This document shows, piece after piece, positions 25,778 to 33,987 of a stretch of DNA of 64,000 bases. Within the stretch, counting starts at the first letter, position 1, and every line of letters begins with the position of its first letter. Both the position numbers and the translations under genes were made by a program. The stretch spans positions 917,501 to 981,500 of the forward strand of contig JADJOH010000007.1 in NCBI GenBank assembly GCA_016713925.1, in the 5' to 3' direction. Source of the DNA: Bacteroidota bacterium (GTDB lineage Bacteria; Bacteroidota; Bacteroidia; AKYH767-A; OLB10). The notes beneath the pieces are model-generated. The model saw nothing but the letters and a program-made list of their open reading frames with translations, did not search any database and was not told where the DNA came from.

Positions 25778-27853
25778 ATGAAGATATTCCCGGAGCATTC
25801 CCTGATTAAGGAGGAGTTTGAGAAAATTCGGCTACTTGCCGTAGAGGAATGCAACGGCGAAGCGGGAAGGAAGGCGGTGCAGAAGATTCCGATTTTAGTC
25901 GATTTCGCGCAGATTTTACAACATCTTGAAGAAACGGAGGAGATGAGGAAGGTATTGTCGAATGGTGAACCCTTTCCTGCTGAGCGGTATCCGGATATTT
26001 CCCTCGAGCTCAAATTGCTTTATATCCCGAATTCCATGCTGACGACTGTGCAGGTGCTGCAGATCAATCGCATCGTCACATTGACCGGAGCTATTTTCAA
26101 TTTCTTTAAAACGGGAGATGTTAAGTATCCTTTATTGCACCGTCATCTGATAGATGTGCCGTATGTAAAAGAAATTCCGGAAGCTATTCATGCCATCATG
26201 GACGATACAGGAATGGTGTTATCGAGTGCTTCTAACGAATTGGCAAGATTACGAAAGCAATTGGCGAGGAAGAGGGTGGAGTCGGAGCAGATTTATCTTT
26301 CTGTCATTCAGAAATACCGGAAGAGTGGCTGGCTTTCTGAAGCAGAGGAGAGTTGGCGTAACGGGCGACGCGTGGTGTCGATTGTTGCAGAACAGAAGCG
26401 AAGTGCGAAAGGCATTGTGCACGATATTTCATCCACAGGAAAAACCTGTTTCATTGAACCGGAAGAAACCATCGGCATTAATAATCTTCTGCTCTCCTTA
26501 GAAGAGGAGGAACGGGCGGAGATCAAACGTATCCTGCATGAACTGACAGCATTTTTGAGAAAGTATCATCCTGTTCTAAAAACGTATTATCGTTTATCGG
26601 AAGTGTACGATGTGGTCTATGCCAAGGCGCGACTCGCGATTAAAATGAATGCTTCCCTGCCGTACGTCGACCCTTTCCCGAAAATTGACGTGCGGGATGC
26701 GCGACATCCATTGCTGTATATGTACAATAAGTCGGCGGGAAAAAACACCATTCCGTTTACGCTAAAGTTACAGGGCGAGGAACGTATTCTTGTCATCAGC
26801 GGACCCAATGCCGGAGGAAAAACCGTTTGCATGAAGACCATTGGCTTGTTACAAATGATGCTTCAATCCGGATTATTGGTGACGGCAGATGCCAATTCCC
26901 GTTTTGGAATCTTCAGCGATTTACTGGTAGATATCGGCGATTCACAGTCGCTGGAATTTGAGTTGAGTACGTACAGCTCCCGGTTGCGGCATATGAAAAT
27001 TTTTCTGCAACGTGCATCCGCCAATTCCCTTTTCCTGATTGATGAATTCGGTACAGGCACTGATCCTGCTTTGGGCGGCGCTTTGGCAGAAGCGATACTC
27101 GAAGAGGTAAACAGCAAAATGGCGGTCGGCATCATCACCACCCATTACATGAACCTGAAAGTGTTGGCAGATCGCACCAAGGGCATCATCAACGGATCAA
27201 TGGCATTTGATGCGAAGAAACTCGAGCCGCTCTTTCGTCTGGAAGTAGGTAAGCCGGGGAGTTCCTACACCTTTGTGGTAGCCGAACGAAGCGGACTTCC
27301 ATTCTCTGTCATTAACAAAGCCCGCAAGAAAGTAAAAAAGAATACGCTCTTGTTGGATGAATTGCTCAATAAAGTAGAGAAGGAAAAAAGTGAAGTCGCA
27401 CGCTTGGTGGAGATGAATAAGGCGCAGGAAAAAAAGTTAAACGAACTCGTCAATAAATACGAAAAGAACGTCGTGCACCAGGAGCAAAGCATCGAGCAGC
27501 AGGAGGAAAGGGTGCGACAAAAAGAACTCCGCCTCGCCAAACAACTCGAAGATAAATTCCACCGCTTTGTAAAAGACTGGAAGGAAGCAAAAAATAAAAA
27601 AGTCGTTCTCGAAAAATACAACAAAAAGTTGCAGGAGCGAAGAAACGTCCTCAGCCAAAAAGATGTCATCAAGTTAGAAGAGACATTGGCCTACAACAAA
27701 GTTCATCTAAAGAAAGGTGTCCAGGTTCGCCTCCGCAACGGAAAAGTAACCGGCATCGTACAATCCATCCGCGAAGAAAAAGTAACCGTCCTCTTCGGCA
27801 ATGTCAAAACCCTCGCCGAAATGAACAACCTCGTCATCGTGGAAACTAAATAA
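25778..27853 (+). CDS. mutS2: MutS2-family ATPase lacking the Smr domain
   Basis: The protein has 691 residues from the ATG at 25778; an in-frame GTG at 25688 would add 30 residues that do not look like the family. The MutS core and lever regions come first. The ATPase domain follows with Walker A GPNAGGKT, then SLEFELSTYSSRL, Walker B LFLIDEFGTGTDP and the conserved ITTHYMNLK. A long charged coiled coil (about 530-640) leads to a KOW-like end, RLRNGKVTGIVQSI. Classical MutS2 continues into an Smr nuclease domain; here it stops at VETK and no Smr sequence follows in any frame. MutS2 proteins suppress recombination or rescue stalled ribosomes. Confidence 0.88.
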   Translation: MKIFPEHSLIKEEFEKIRLLAVEECNGEAGRKAVQKIPILVDFAQILQHLEETEEMRKVLSNGEPFPAERYPDISLELKLLYIPNSMLTTVQVLQINRIVTLTGAIFNFFKTGDVKYPLLHRHLIDVPYVKEIPEAIHAIMDDTGMVLSSASNELARLRKQLARKRVESEQIYLSVIQKYRKSGWLSEAEESWRNGRRVVSIVAEQKRSAKGIVHDISSTGKTCFIEPEETIGINNLLLSLEEEERAEIKRILHELTAFLRKYHPVLKTYYRLSEVYDVVYAKARLAIKMNASLPYVDPFPKIDVRDARHPLLYMYNKSAGKNTIPFTLKLQGEERILVISGPNAGGKTVCMKTIGLLQMMLQSGLLVTADANSRFGIFSDLLVDIGDSQSLEFELSTYSSRLRHMKIFLQRASANSLFLIDEFGTGTDPALGGALAEAILEEVNSKMAVGIITTHYMNLKVLADRTKGIINGSMAFDAKKLEPLFRLEVGKPGSSYTFVVAERSGLPFSVINKARKKVKKNTLLLDELLNKVEKEKSEVARLVEMNKAQEKKLNELVNKYEKNVVHQEQSIEQQEERVRQKELRLAKQLEDKFHRFVKDWKEAKNKKVVLEKYNKKLQERRNVLSQKDVIKLEETLAYNKVHLKKGVQVRLRNGKVTGIVQSIREEKVTVLFGNVKTLAEMNNLVIVETK

Positions 27854-27858
27854 AAAAA

Positions 27859-27953
27859 ACTATCTTTTTACCACTAAGTCACTAAGAGCACAATAAACAC
27901 TAAGGATTCTTTCTTTTTCTTAGTGCTCTGCGTGTCCTAAGTGCCTAAGTGGT
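27859..27953. repeat. Phased-unit hairpin repeat, copy 1
   Basis: After the flank ACTATCTTTTTA, a stretch of CACTAAG-like units spaced 9-11 bases apart (27870-27906) is followed, after a T-rich loop, by inverted units ending CCTAAGTGGT (27953). The two arms form a long imperfect hairpin. It lies between the convergent mutS2 and T9SS genes, where it may act as a terminator. Confidence 0.7.
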
Positions 27954-27994
27954 TATTGAGGAAAATTCCTTTGAAGTTAAAAGTTTATAGGCAA

Positions 27995-29526
27995 CTAAAA
28001 TTTGATTGTTTTCGACGAAACACTTTCCGAATCGGTAATTAAATTGACAAGATAAACCCCCTTCGCTACCGCATTCATCGGTATCTCTCCCGTCACATAC
28101 CCTCCCGCTATCACCTCAATGTTTTTCTCAAACACCAACCTTCCTTCCATATCAAACAACCGCAAACTGCCCGTTCTTCCTTTGAGTTTGGAGGCGTTGA
28201 CATGAATCATATTCCACTCGCTATTGTACCATGCATGTAAACTCCCCCCAACCCCCTCTTGTCCTGCGGACGAGGGGGACAACCCAACACTCAACGTATC
28301 ACAAGGCGAACCCACCCATGCGCCGAGTTCGTAATCGGGATTGTTGGGAAGGCCGTAATATGATCTAGCTCCACCGAGATAAAAACTAAACGGTTGAAAA
28401 TCGCAGGCGAGACCGAGTGAATCGGGTTGGTTGATGACAGAGAGGTGGGTGTTTATTTGAGTGTAAAATGTATCGGCATAAATAAATGAATTTAATTCAT
28501 CTGCAGCGGCTAAATAAATTTTTCCATCGGGAGCCAGTTTCAGATCAGCAATTCCTTCGGTAGAAGTTATAAAATTATGTATAACGGTTTTACTATTTAT
28601 TATAGAAGAAGCTTGTAAGTCAAACTGAAGCAGTTTTGAAGGTATACTATCTATTGCCGAATTTTCACTGACATATAGCTTACTTCCATCAGGCGAAAAG
28701 GAACTTGAAATATAGTAATAATTAACTTGAGGGCCGTTTTCAACTTCTACGGTTTCCCAAAGTGAAATAACTCCTGAACAGCGATCAAAATTGTACAATT
28801 GTATTAAATTAGCAAACGAAACATTCGCAAAATGATCACCATTCGGACTAAAAATTAAATGACCTAACCCTGTAGAATGACTTTGTCCTACAAATTGCTC
28901 AGAGTTTAAACTAATTACTGTGCTATCCACTAAATAAACATAAAAATTATTATAACTCAGGACTCCATTTGAGCCATCCCATCTTTGATACAATAGCCAC
29001 CAATCTCTACCGTTGCCATGTTGAACTGCCATAAGAGCATCAAAGGCCGGATAATTATTAACAGGTGCATTTTTTTGGATAATGGCCCCTGAATCACTAT
29101 TCGCACTTAAGTCAATCAAAGTATAAAACAATCCGAAAGGACAACTGGAAGTAACGCAACAACTAAATAGATACAATAAACTATCCGAGCCGGGTACAGG
29201 CAGAAATAGTCTCTCGTGATACCAACCACTTCCATAAATTAAATCACCGTTTTGCATATGTTGGTGATACTTATTCCAAACCTTTCCGTTTACAGGAATA
29301 AAAAAATCACTCCTAGATGAATATGCCATTAATCCGAGGGTATTACTTATCGAAGCAGAGCCACGTAACATTTTCATCGATGATTTGAAATTACTTGTAG
29401 ATCCATTATTGAATTCAATACCAGAACTATCTCCAAACACCCAAAAGTTATTATTGTATTGGGCAACCACCTTCCCACCCCAAAAACCGCAGTCATCAAC
29501 ATCAAAGCGCAAAAGAATTTTTTCAT
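27995..29526 (-). CDS. T9SS-exported propeller-like protein, signal peptide separated by a one-base frameshift
   Basis: The long frame begins at a TTG (29512) with no signal peptide. An ATG at 29526 in a second frame gives MKKFFCALMLMTAVFG. One added base in the G-rich stretch near 29474-29485 joins it to VVAQYNNNFWVFGDSSGI, with a normal AQ cleavage site and 510 residues. The mature start NNNFWVFGDSSGIEFNN is common in Bacteroidota secreted proteins with WD40-like blades (ISSSFSPDGSKLYVS, LKLAPDGKIYLAA). The C-terminus (SLRLFDMEGRLVFEK to KTIKF) is a T9SS sorting domain. No enzymatic motif was seen. Confidence 0.78.
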
Positions 29527-29596
29527 CACAATAAAATTACGGAAAAACATTGAAAAGCAGGTAACTCATTTAAATTCTGATTAGCCTATGCTGTAG

Positions 29597-29725
29597 GTTA
29601 ACCGCAAAGGCGCGAGGAATACGCGGGACTACTTCGCTAAAGCTACGAAGTCCAAAGGGGACGCAAGGGTTTATCACCATTAAGCCCAAAGCTGGTAGCT
29701 GGTGGCCGGAAGCCGGAAGCAAAAA
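29597..29725. repeat. Composite intergenic repeat region with scattered palindrome, copy B
   Basis: The region holds CGCAAAGG-type units on both sides (TTAACCGCAAAGGCGCG at the left, GGGGACGCAAGGGTTTATC at the right). Between them lies the palindrome GGACTACTTCG...CGAAGTCC (29626-29653), whose centre CTTCGCTAAAGCT matches the palindrome family at 20017 and 32013. To the right, GCTGGTAGCTGGTGGCCGG is followed by a doubled CCGGAAG (about 29690-29721). I see no gene in 29527-29786. Confidence 0.55.
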
Positions 29726-29786
29726 ATAGTATTGTAGACTAAAATCATTTCCCACCAATAAATAATATTGACAAGAAAATTATCAT

Positions 29787-31217
29787 TTACGGATTATTTC
29801 CCAATTCATTTGATTTACTCAGATACTTTTGAGAAAGTCCGGCATTGCCGCTGATGCGATAGGCTTTGCTGAGTTGTTGTGCGGTGGCGGAAGAAGTTGG
29901 AAAATAATCCATGTTCAGACGCAGGAGGCGAATAGCATCTTCCATTTTTCTTTTGCGGATGAGTTTGGTAGAGATACGTACCAGTTGCTCATCGTTTAGG
30001 GGGTAGTGAATGTTTGCAGTATTGGGTTCCGCGCTTTTTGCTGCGATGGAAGTGGTGACATGATCAACCATCTCCTTGTAATAATCAAAGCTAATGGTGC
30101 CGTCTACTAAATCTCTTTCATACATTAAGAGACTGTATAAAAGGGCTTCGTTTTTTTCGGGCTCCGATAATTGTGGATTTCTAGTCGTGTTGGCGAGAAT
30201 TTTATTTCCCTGAATTAAAAATACGGTATCACCATCCATGCGGAGAATGTCTTCAAAGTTCAACAGTGCCGCGAGGGCAATTTGGGAATAGTTCTGCGAC
30301 TCGTTTTTAAATCCGCCACATTCGGTTTTCCATAATGTTTTGATGAGTTCTTGTCCACCGGAAACAGGATTGATTTTATTGATAGCGCAGGCTAAGTTTC
30401 CGGCTCCGGCATGATAAGCATGTAATACCAATAAACGGAACCAGATATCCTGCTCGCTATAGGGAATATTACGTGTGTCCAGCATAGACTTCACCTTTGG
30501 AATACAAATCGTGCTGATCAATCGGGAGGCACCGTACGCAGCTCTTTTTAAGTCGGAGCGTTCGTCAACATATTTATTTACTTTCAATCCGTATTTGGTG
30601 GCGACACTTTTCATCAGTTGAAAGGGTCCGCCGGCACCGGCATAGGATTTGGCGGTATGCTTGCCCGGACTTTCAATCAACAATATCGTTTGCGCGTACC
30701 AGGGATCAACACCGTACTCTTTGAAATAACCAACAGCCTTGCTGATGATCGGAATGGATTTGCGGTGTTCGTAGAATTCTCTTTTGCCATTGGTCACATA
30801 GAGTTCTTCACCATAGTCCACGCAAAATTCATCCTGCAACCGTTTTCTAACTGCCGTTTTTTCAAATTCAGATTGAGAGGTCCAGGTGCGATAGCAGGCG
30901 GTTTGCAAAGGATTACGGGTCCGTGCCACGTTGATAATACAGGAGTCGGGAGAAAGACACATGATCTGCTTCCAGAACTGTGCCTGTGCCAGTGAATCCC
31001 ATCCTTCCGAAAAGATGGCTGCTCCGTTTACAAACTCGTAACTGGTGGTGTCCTCATTGGAGATGACTACTTTTCTGACGAAGGGTTCTTCCTTGGTGGG
31101 AATCGTAATGCTTTGCTGTGCTTCCGCCTTTTGCACCTGATTGCACGAGTGCAGGAGGATGCTTAAGCTGAGTAAAGGGAGAAGTTTATATGTTTTCAGC
31201 GGGATAAATTGCTGCAT
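29787..31217 (-). CDS. Lipoprotein lytic transglycosylase (SLT domain)
   Basis: The 476-residue protein carries a lipoprotein signal with lipobox LLHSC (cysteine near residue 25). The SLT catalytic region has the glutamate in LLIESPGKHTAKSYAGAGGPFQLM, quoted here as the motif LLIES...GAGGPFQLM, followed by KYGLKVNKYVDERSDLKRAAYGASRL and a late HAYHAGAGNLACAI. The C-terminal part is helical, ending in TPR-like sequence. These enzymes cleave the glycan strands of peptidoglycan, probably in the periplasm from the outer-membrane inner leaflet. The gene stands alone between repeat-bearing spacers. Confidence 0.88.
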   Translation of the reverse strand: MQQFIPLKTYKLLPLLSLSILLHSCNQVQKAEAQQSITIPTKEEPFVRKVVISNEDTTSYEFVNGAAIFSEGWDSLAQAQFWKQIMCLSPDSCIINVARTRNPLQTACYRTWTSQSEFEKTAVRKRLQDEFCVDYGEELYVTNGKREFYEHRKSIPIISKAVGYFKEYGVDPWYAQTILLIESPGKHTAKSYAGAGGPFQLMKSVATKYGLKVNKYVDERSDLKRAAYGASRLISTICIPKVKSMLDTRNIPYSEQDIWFRLLVLHAYHAGAGNLACAINKINPVSGGQELIKTLWKTECGGFKNESQNYSQIALAALLNFEDILRMDGDTVFLIQGNKILANTTRNPQLSEPEKNEALLYSLLMYERDLVDGTISFDYYKEMVDHVTTSIAAKSAEPNTANIHYPLNDEQLVRISTKLIRKRKMEDAIRLLRLNMDYFPTSSATAQQLSKAYRISGNAGLSQKYLSKSNELGNNP

Positions 31218-31422
31218 GTTTTCTTGTTTTGTCCTTGGTACGTGTGAATGGGAACGTGGTTACTCCGGAATCAGTATACTAATATAGTGAAAGAGTAAGC
31301 ACTCTCCAAAGCTATTAAGATCGAAGGAGTTAAATGCGAGATATTTCATGCTTTTATTAACGAAATAATGTTAAATGAATTGTTTTAGCAGGATTTAAGA
31401 GGAAAATTTGGTGATTTGAAGC

Positions 31423-31430
31423 TATTTTTG
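31423..31430 (+). promoter_or_regulatory. -7 promoter element of the gene at 31448
   Basis: TATTTTTG lies 17 bases before the ATG at 31448. Confidence 0.45.
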
Positions 31431-31447
31431 CCAAAATATTCAATGAA

Positions 31448-31915
31448 ATGGAACGTAAGATTTTCAAAGATTCAATAGAGATTTCGATCAGCAAGGAGCT
31501 GAAATTGTTCATCCGTTCGATGGCGGCGAGCTATCAGTTCATTTTTCAGCAGGAAAATTACGACTTCGTGCAGCGGACCATGGTGATCGATCTGGTGAAC
31601 AAGGAGGGGGTGACTGTACTGGCTAATAAGTTTGCTGTAGCGGGAATCGGAGAGAAGATTGAACTGACGCGAGAGGAGTTGTACCTGATGTATACGATGA
31701 TGGAATTGGTATGTCGCAGTTTCCTTTGTGATGTGGGAGATGATTATAAAGCCATCGCGATGAAGGTGAATCAGGTGAGCGAAGAGAAGTTTAATGAGGT
31801 GAGAAATACGGAGCTGAAAATTGCGCAAACGCTGATACAGCAAATCCGGAAGGAATTCTCGGAAGACCCCGATTTCGATGAAATCAACGAACGCATAGAA
31901 TTGCTCGATAGATAG
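31448..31915 (+). CDS. Conserved cytosolic protein of unknown function
   Basis: The protein has 155 residues, acidic, with no signal or membrane segment. It begins MERKIFKDSIEISISKELKL and ends FSEDPDFDEINERIELLDR. The middle combines short strands (TMVIDLVNKEGVTVLANKF) with helices. I do not recognise a family. It stands alone with its own promoter, and its stop codon is followed directly by a phased-unit hairpin. Confidence 0.65.
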   Translation: MERKIFKDSIEISISKELKLFIRSMAASYQFIFQQENYDFVQRTMVIDLVNKEGVTVLANKFAVAGIGEKIELTREELYLMYTMMELVCRSFLCDVGDDYKAIAMKVNQVSEEKFNEVRNTELKIAQTLIQQIRKEFSEDPDFDEINERIELLDR

Positions 31916-31917
31916 AG

Positions 31918-32012
31918 ACTATCTTTTTAAACCACGGAGTCACAGAGTTACGGAGGTTCACGGAGTGTATTATTGTAATCTCCGTGCACCTCTGATTTCT
32001 CCTCTCCTCCGT
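31918..32012. repeat. Phased-unit hairpin repeat, copy 2
   Basis: The flank ACTATCTTTTTAAA is shared with the copy at 27859. It is followed by CACGGAG/CACAGAG units (31933-31966) and, after an AT-rich loop, inverted units CTCCGTGCACCTCTG and CTCCGTGC. It lies between convergent genes and may act as a terminator. Confidence 0.7.
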
Positions 32013-32043
32013 GCCTGCCGACCGAAGCTTTAGCGAAGGTGGG
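32013..32043. repeat. Scattered intergenic palindrome, copy C
   Basis: GCCTGCCGACCGAAGCTTTA runs into GCGAAGGTGGG. This imperfect palindrome has the CCGAAGCTTTAGCGAAGG core shared with 29626-29653 and related to 20017-20048. It directly abuts the phased-unit hairpin. Confidence 0.6.
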
Positions 32044-32071
32044 GTTCAACTTTGAGATTTTTATTATTGGA

Positions 32072-32635
32072 CTAGATTTTTATGCTTCCATCATCGAATT
32101 TGATGGCGAAGTCGAGTAGGGAATCAGCTAAAAAATCAGCATGCTCGAGGTTGGCGAGGGAGAAAACAACTTTTTTATCATCAATAAACACCGTTTTCAT
32201 TCCGAGCGATTTCCCGAAGGCCATGTCGGAAGGCGTATTCCCCACCATGATGGATTTTTCAAAACGGATTTCCGGAAAATCTTCCTTTGCACATTGTCCC
32301 ATGTACGGATGCGGCTTGCGTTTGATACTGGACCGGTCCTCGTCGGTAGCACTGTAAATTTTAGCGATCTGAATACCCCGCTGATGAAAAGCTTCGAGCA
32401 TTTTACCGTGAATGTTATCCAGGTCCTCGGGACTCATAATTCCCGCACCGACACCGCGTTGATTGGTGACGATGATGATCCGTTCGAAAAGCGGTTGTAA
32501 TAGTTCCAATGCCTCAAAAACTCCCGGTTCAAATTGAAACTCCGACCAGGATTTGACATAGTCTTTTTCGCGCTCGGTGTTCAATACGCCATCGCGATCG
32601 AGGAAGAGAGTAGAGTAGGGTGGTTGGTTGGTCAA
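32072..32635 (-). CDS. gmhB: D-glycero-D-manno-heptose 1,7-bisphosphate 7-phosphatase
   Basis: This 187-residue HAD-IIIA phosphatase has the nucleophile motif FLDRDGVLNTE at residues 11-21. The second motif VTNQRGVGAGIMS follows, then the metal-binding RKPHPYMG region and MVGNTPSDMAFGKSLG. It removes the 7-phosphate from heptose bisphosphate. The cysteine loop of classical GmhB is reduced, but the neighbouring heptose genes support the role. It is the last gene of the operon, 59 bases after hddC. Confidence 0.85.
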   Translation of the reverse strand: MTNQPPYSTLFLDRDGVLNTEREKDYVKSWSEFQFEPGVFEALELLQPLFERIIIVTNQRGVGAGIMSPEDLDNIHGKMLEAFHQRGIQIAKIYSATDEDRSSIKRKPHPYMGQCAKEDFPEIRFEKSIMVGNTPSDMAFGKSLGMKTVFIDDKKVVFSLANLEHADFLADSLLDFAIKFDDGSIKI

Positions 32636-32694
32636 TTTTTTTTGTTTAAAATCTAAGGATTGAATGATTAAGAATGCTGCCCGTAATTACCGGC

Positions 32695-33393
32695 TCATTT
32701 ATTTTTAAAATCAATTTGTGCCCTTGCAAAATCTTCCGGAATTCCAATGTCAATGAAGTAGCCTTCCGTGGTGAATCCGTAGAGGGGAAGTTGATGTACA
32801 TTTTCTTCGAGGTACTCTTTTTCCATGCTGAATTTTTCAGGGAATGCATGCGAGAGGAAACGGGTGCGGTTTAGTAGATAAACGCCTGCATTGATGAGTC
32901 CTTCCGCTCTGTATTCTTTTTCCAGGAAAGCCGTGATGCGCCCGGTGTTGTCTGTTTCCACACAACCGTAGCGGTCAAAGTTTTTCATGGACTTCAATAC
33001 CAATGTAGCCTCGGCTTTTTTATGCTGATGGAAATCCAGGAGTTGGTTATAATCGACCTCGAGATAGGAATCTCCATTCAGCACCAGCACATCTTCTGTA
33101 TCAGCCATCTCCATTGCTTTTCGAATAGCACCTCCCGTACCGAGTGGTTCTTCTTCAATGGAAAAAAGGAAGGAACTGTTTGGAAATGTATCCTGAACCC
33201 AGTTGGCAATAATTTCATGTTTATAACCGGTGGCGAAAATTATCCGCTGAATATTCTGTTCGCTGAGTCGTTTGATGAGGTAATATAAAAAGGGTTGTTC
33301 ATTCACCGGAGCCATCACCTTGGGCACTTCGTTGACTACACTGCGCAAACGGGTGCCGAGTCCTCCGGCAAGAATAATGCACTCGCTGATCAT
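32695..33393 (-). CDS. hddC: D-glycero-D-manno-heptose 1-phosphate guanylyltransferase-like nucleotidyltransferase
   Basis: The 232-residue nucleotidyltransferase starts with the G-loop LAGGLGTRLRSVVNEVPKVM. It contains VLNGDSYLEVDY with the metal-binding aspartate and ends with YFIDIGIPEDFARAQIDF. It activates a sugar 1-phosphate as an NDP-sugar. The context of gmhA, hddA and gmhB makes heptose 1-phosphate the likely substrate and GDP-heptose the product. Its ATG overlaps the gmhA stop by one base, so the two are coupled. Confidence 0.85.
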   Translation of the reverse strand: MISECIILAGGLGTRLRSVVNEVPKVMAPVNEQPFLYYLIKRLSEQNIQRIIFATGYKHEIIANWVQDTFPNSSFLFSIEEEPLGTGGAIRKAMEMADTEDVLVLNGDSYLEVDYNQLLDFHQHKKAEATLVLKSMKNFDRYGCVETDNTGRITAFLEKEYRAEGLINAGVYLLNRTRFLSHAFPEKFSMEKEYLEENVHQLPLYGFTTEGYFIDIGIPEDFARAQIDFKNK

Positions 33394-33974
33394 TACTTTT
33401 TTTCGAAAAGTTCTTCTTCGATCAACTGGCAGATGATATGTCCGATGAGGATATGTGATTCCTGAATTCGTGGAGTATCCTTGCTGGGGACCATGAGCAT
33501 CAGGTCGCAGGTGCCTTGCATCTTTCCTCCGCCGGCTCCTGTCATCCCGATCGTATGCATCCCCAGTTTGCGTGCTTCTTCCAGAGCGAGAATGACATTT
33601 TTTGAATTACCGGAAGTGGAAATGCCCACCAGGACATCGCCTTTTCTCCCGCATCCTTTAATCATCCGGCTATAGACCACATCGAAGGAATAATCATTGG
33701 CGACAGCAGTCATGTACGAACTGTTTACATGCAAGGCTTCTGCATAAAGCGGGTCGCGATCGGTATAGAATCTACCCGAAAGTTCAGCGGCAATATGTTG
33801 TGCATCGGCAGCGGATCCGCCATTGCCACAGAAGAGAATTTTATTTCCGGTTTTTAGTGCCGTAACAATCATCGTCACCGACTTTTGTATATCGTCAATT
33901 AACTGCTGATCTTTTGCTACCAATTCCTTGGTGTCAATGGATGCCCGTATGAGCGCTTTGATATCACTTGCCAT
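33393..33974 (-). CDS. gmhA: Phosphoheptose isomerase
   Basis: This 193-residue SIS-domain protein converts sedoheptulose 7-phosphate into heptose 7-phosphate, the first step of heptose synthesis. Landmarks are GNGGSAADAQHIAAELSGRF near residue 50, GISTSGNSKNVILALEEA and GMTGAGGGKMQGTCDLML. Length is normal for GmhA. It lies 13 bases after hddA and overlaps hddC. Confidence 0.93.
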   Translation of the reverse strand: MASDIKALIRASIDTKELVAKDQQLIDDIQKSVTMIVTALKTGNKILFCGNGGSAADAQHIAAELSGRFYTDRDPLYAEALHVNSSYMTAVANDYSFDVVYSRMIKGCGRKGDVLVGISTSGNSKNVILALEEARKLGMHTIGMTGAGGGKMQGTCDLMLMVPSKDTPRIQESHILIGHIICQLIEEELFEKK

Positions 33975-33987
33975 TTTATATTTATTT

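Noticed and set aside
27265..27672. Reverse-strand frame rich in Phe and Ser
   Set aside because: It is the shadow of the Lys/Glu-rich coiled coil of MutS2, a typical low-complexity artefact.
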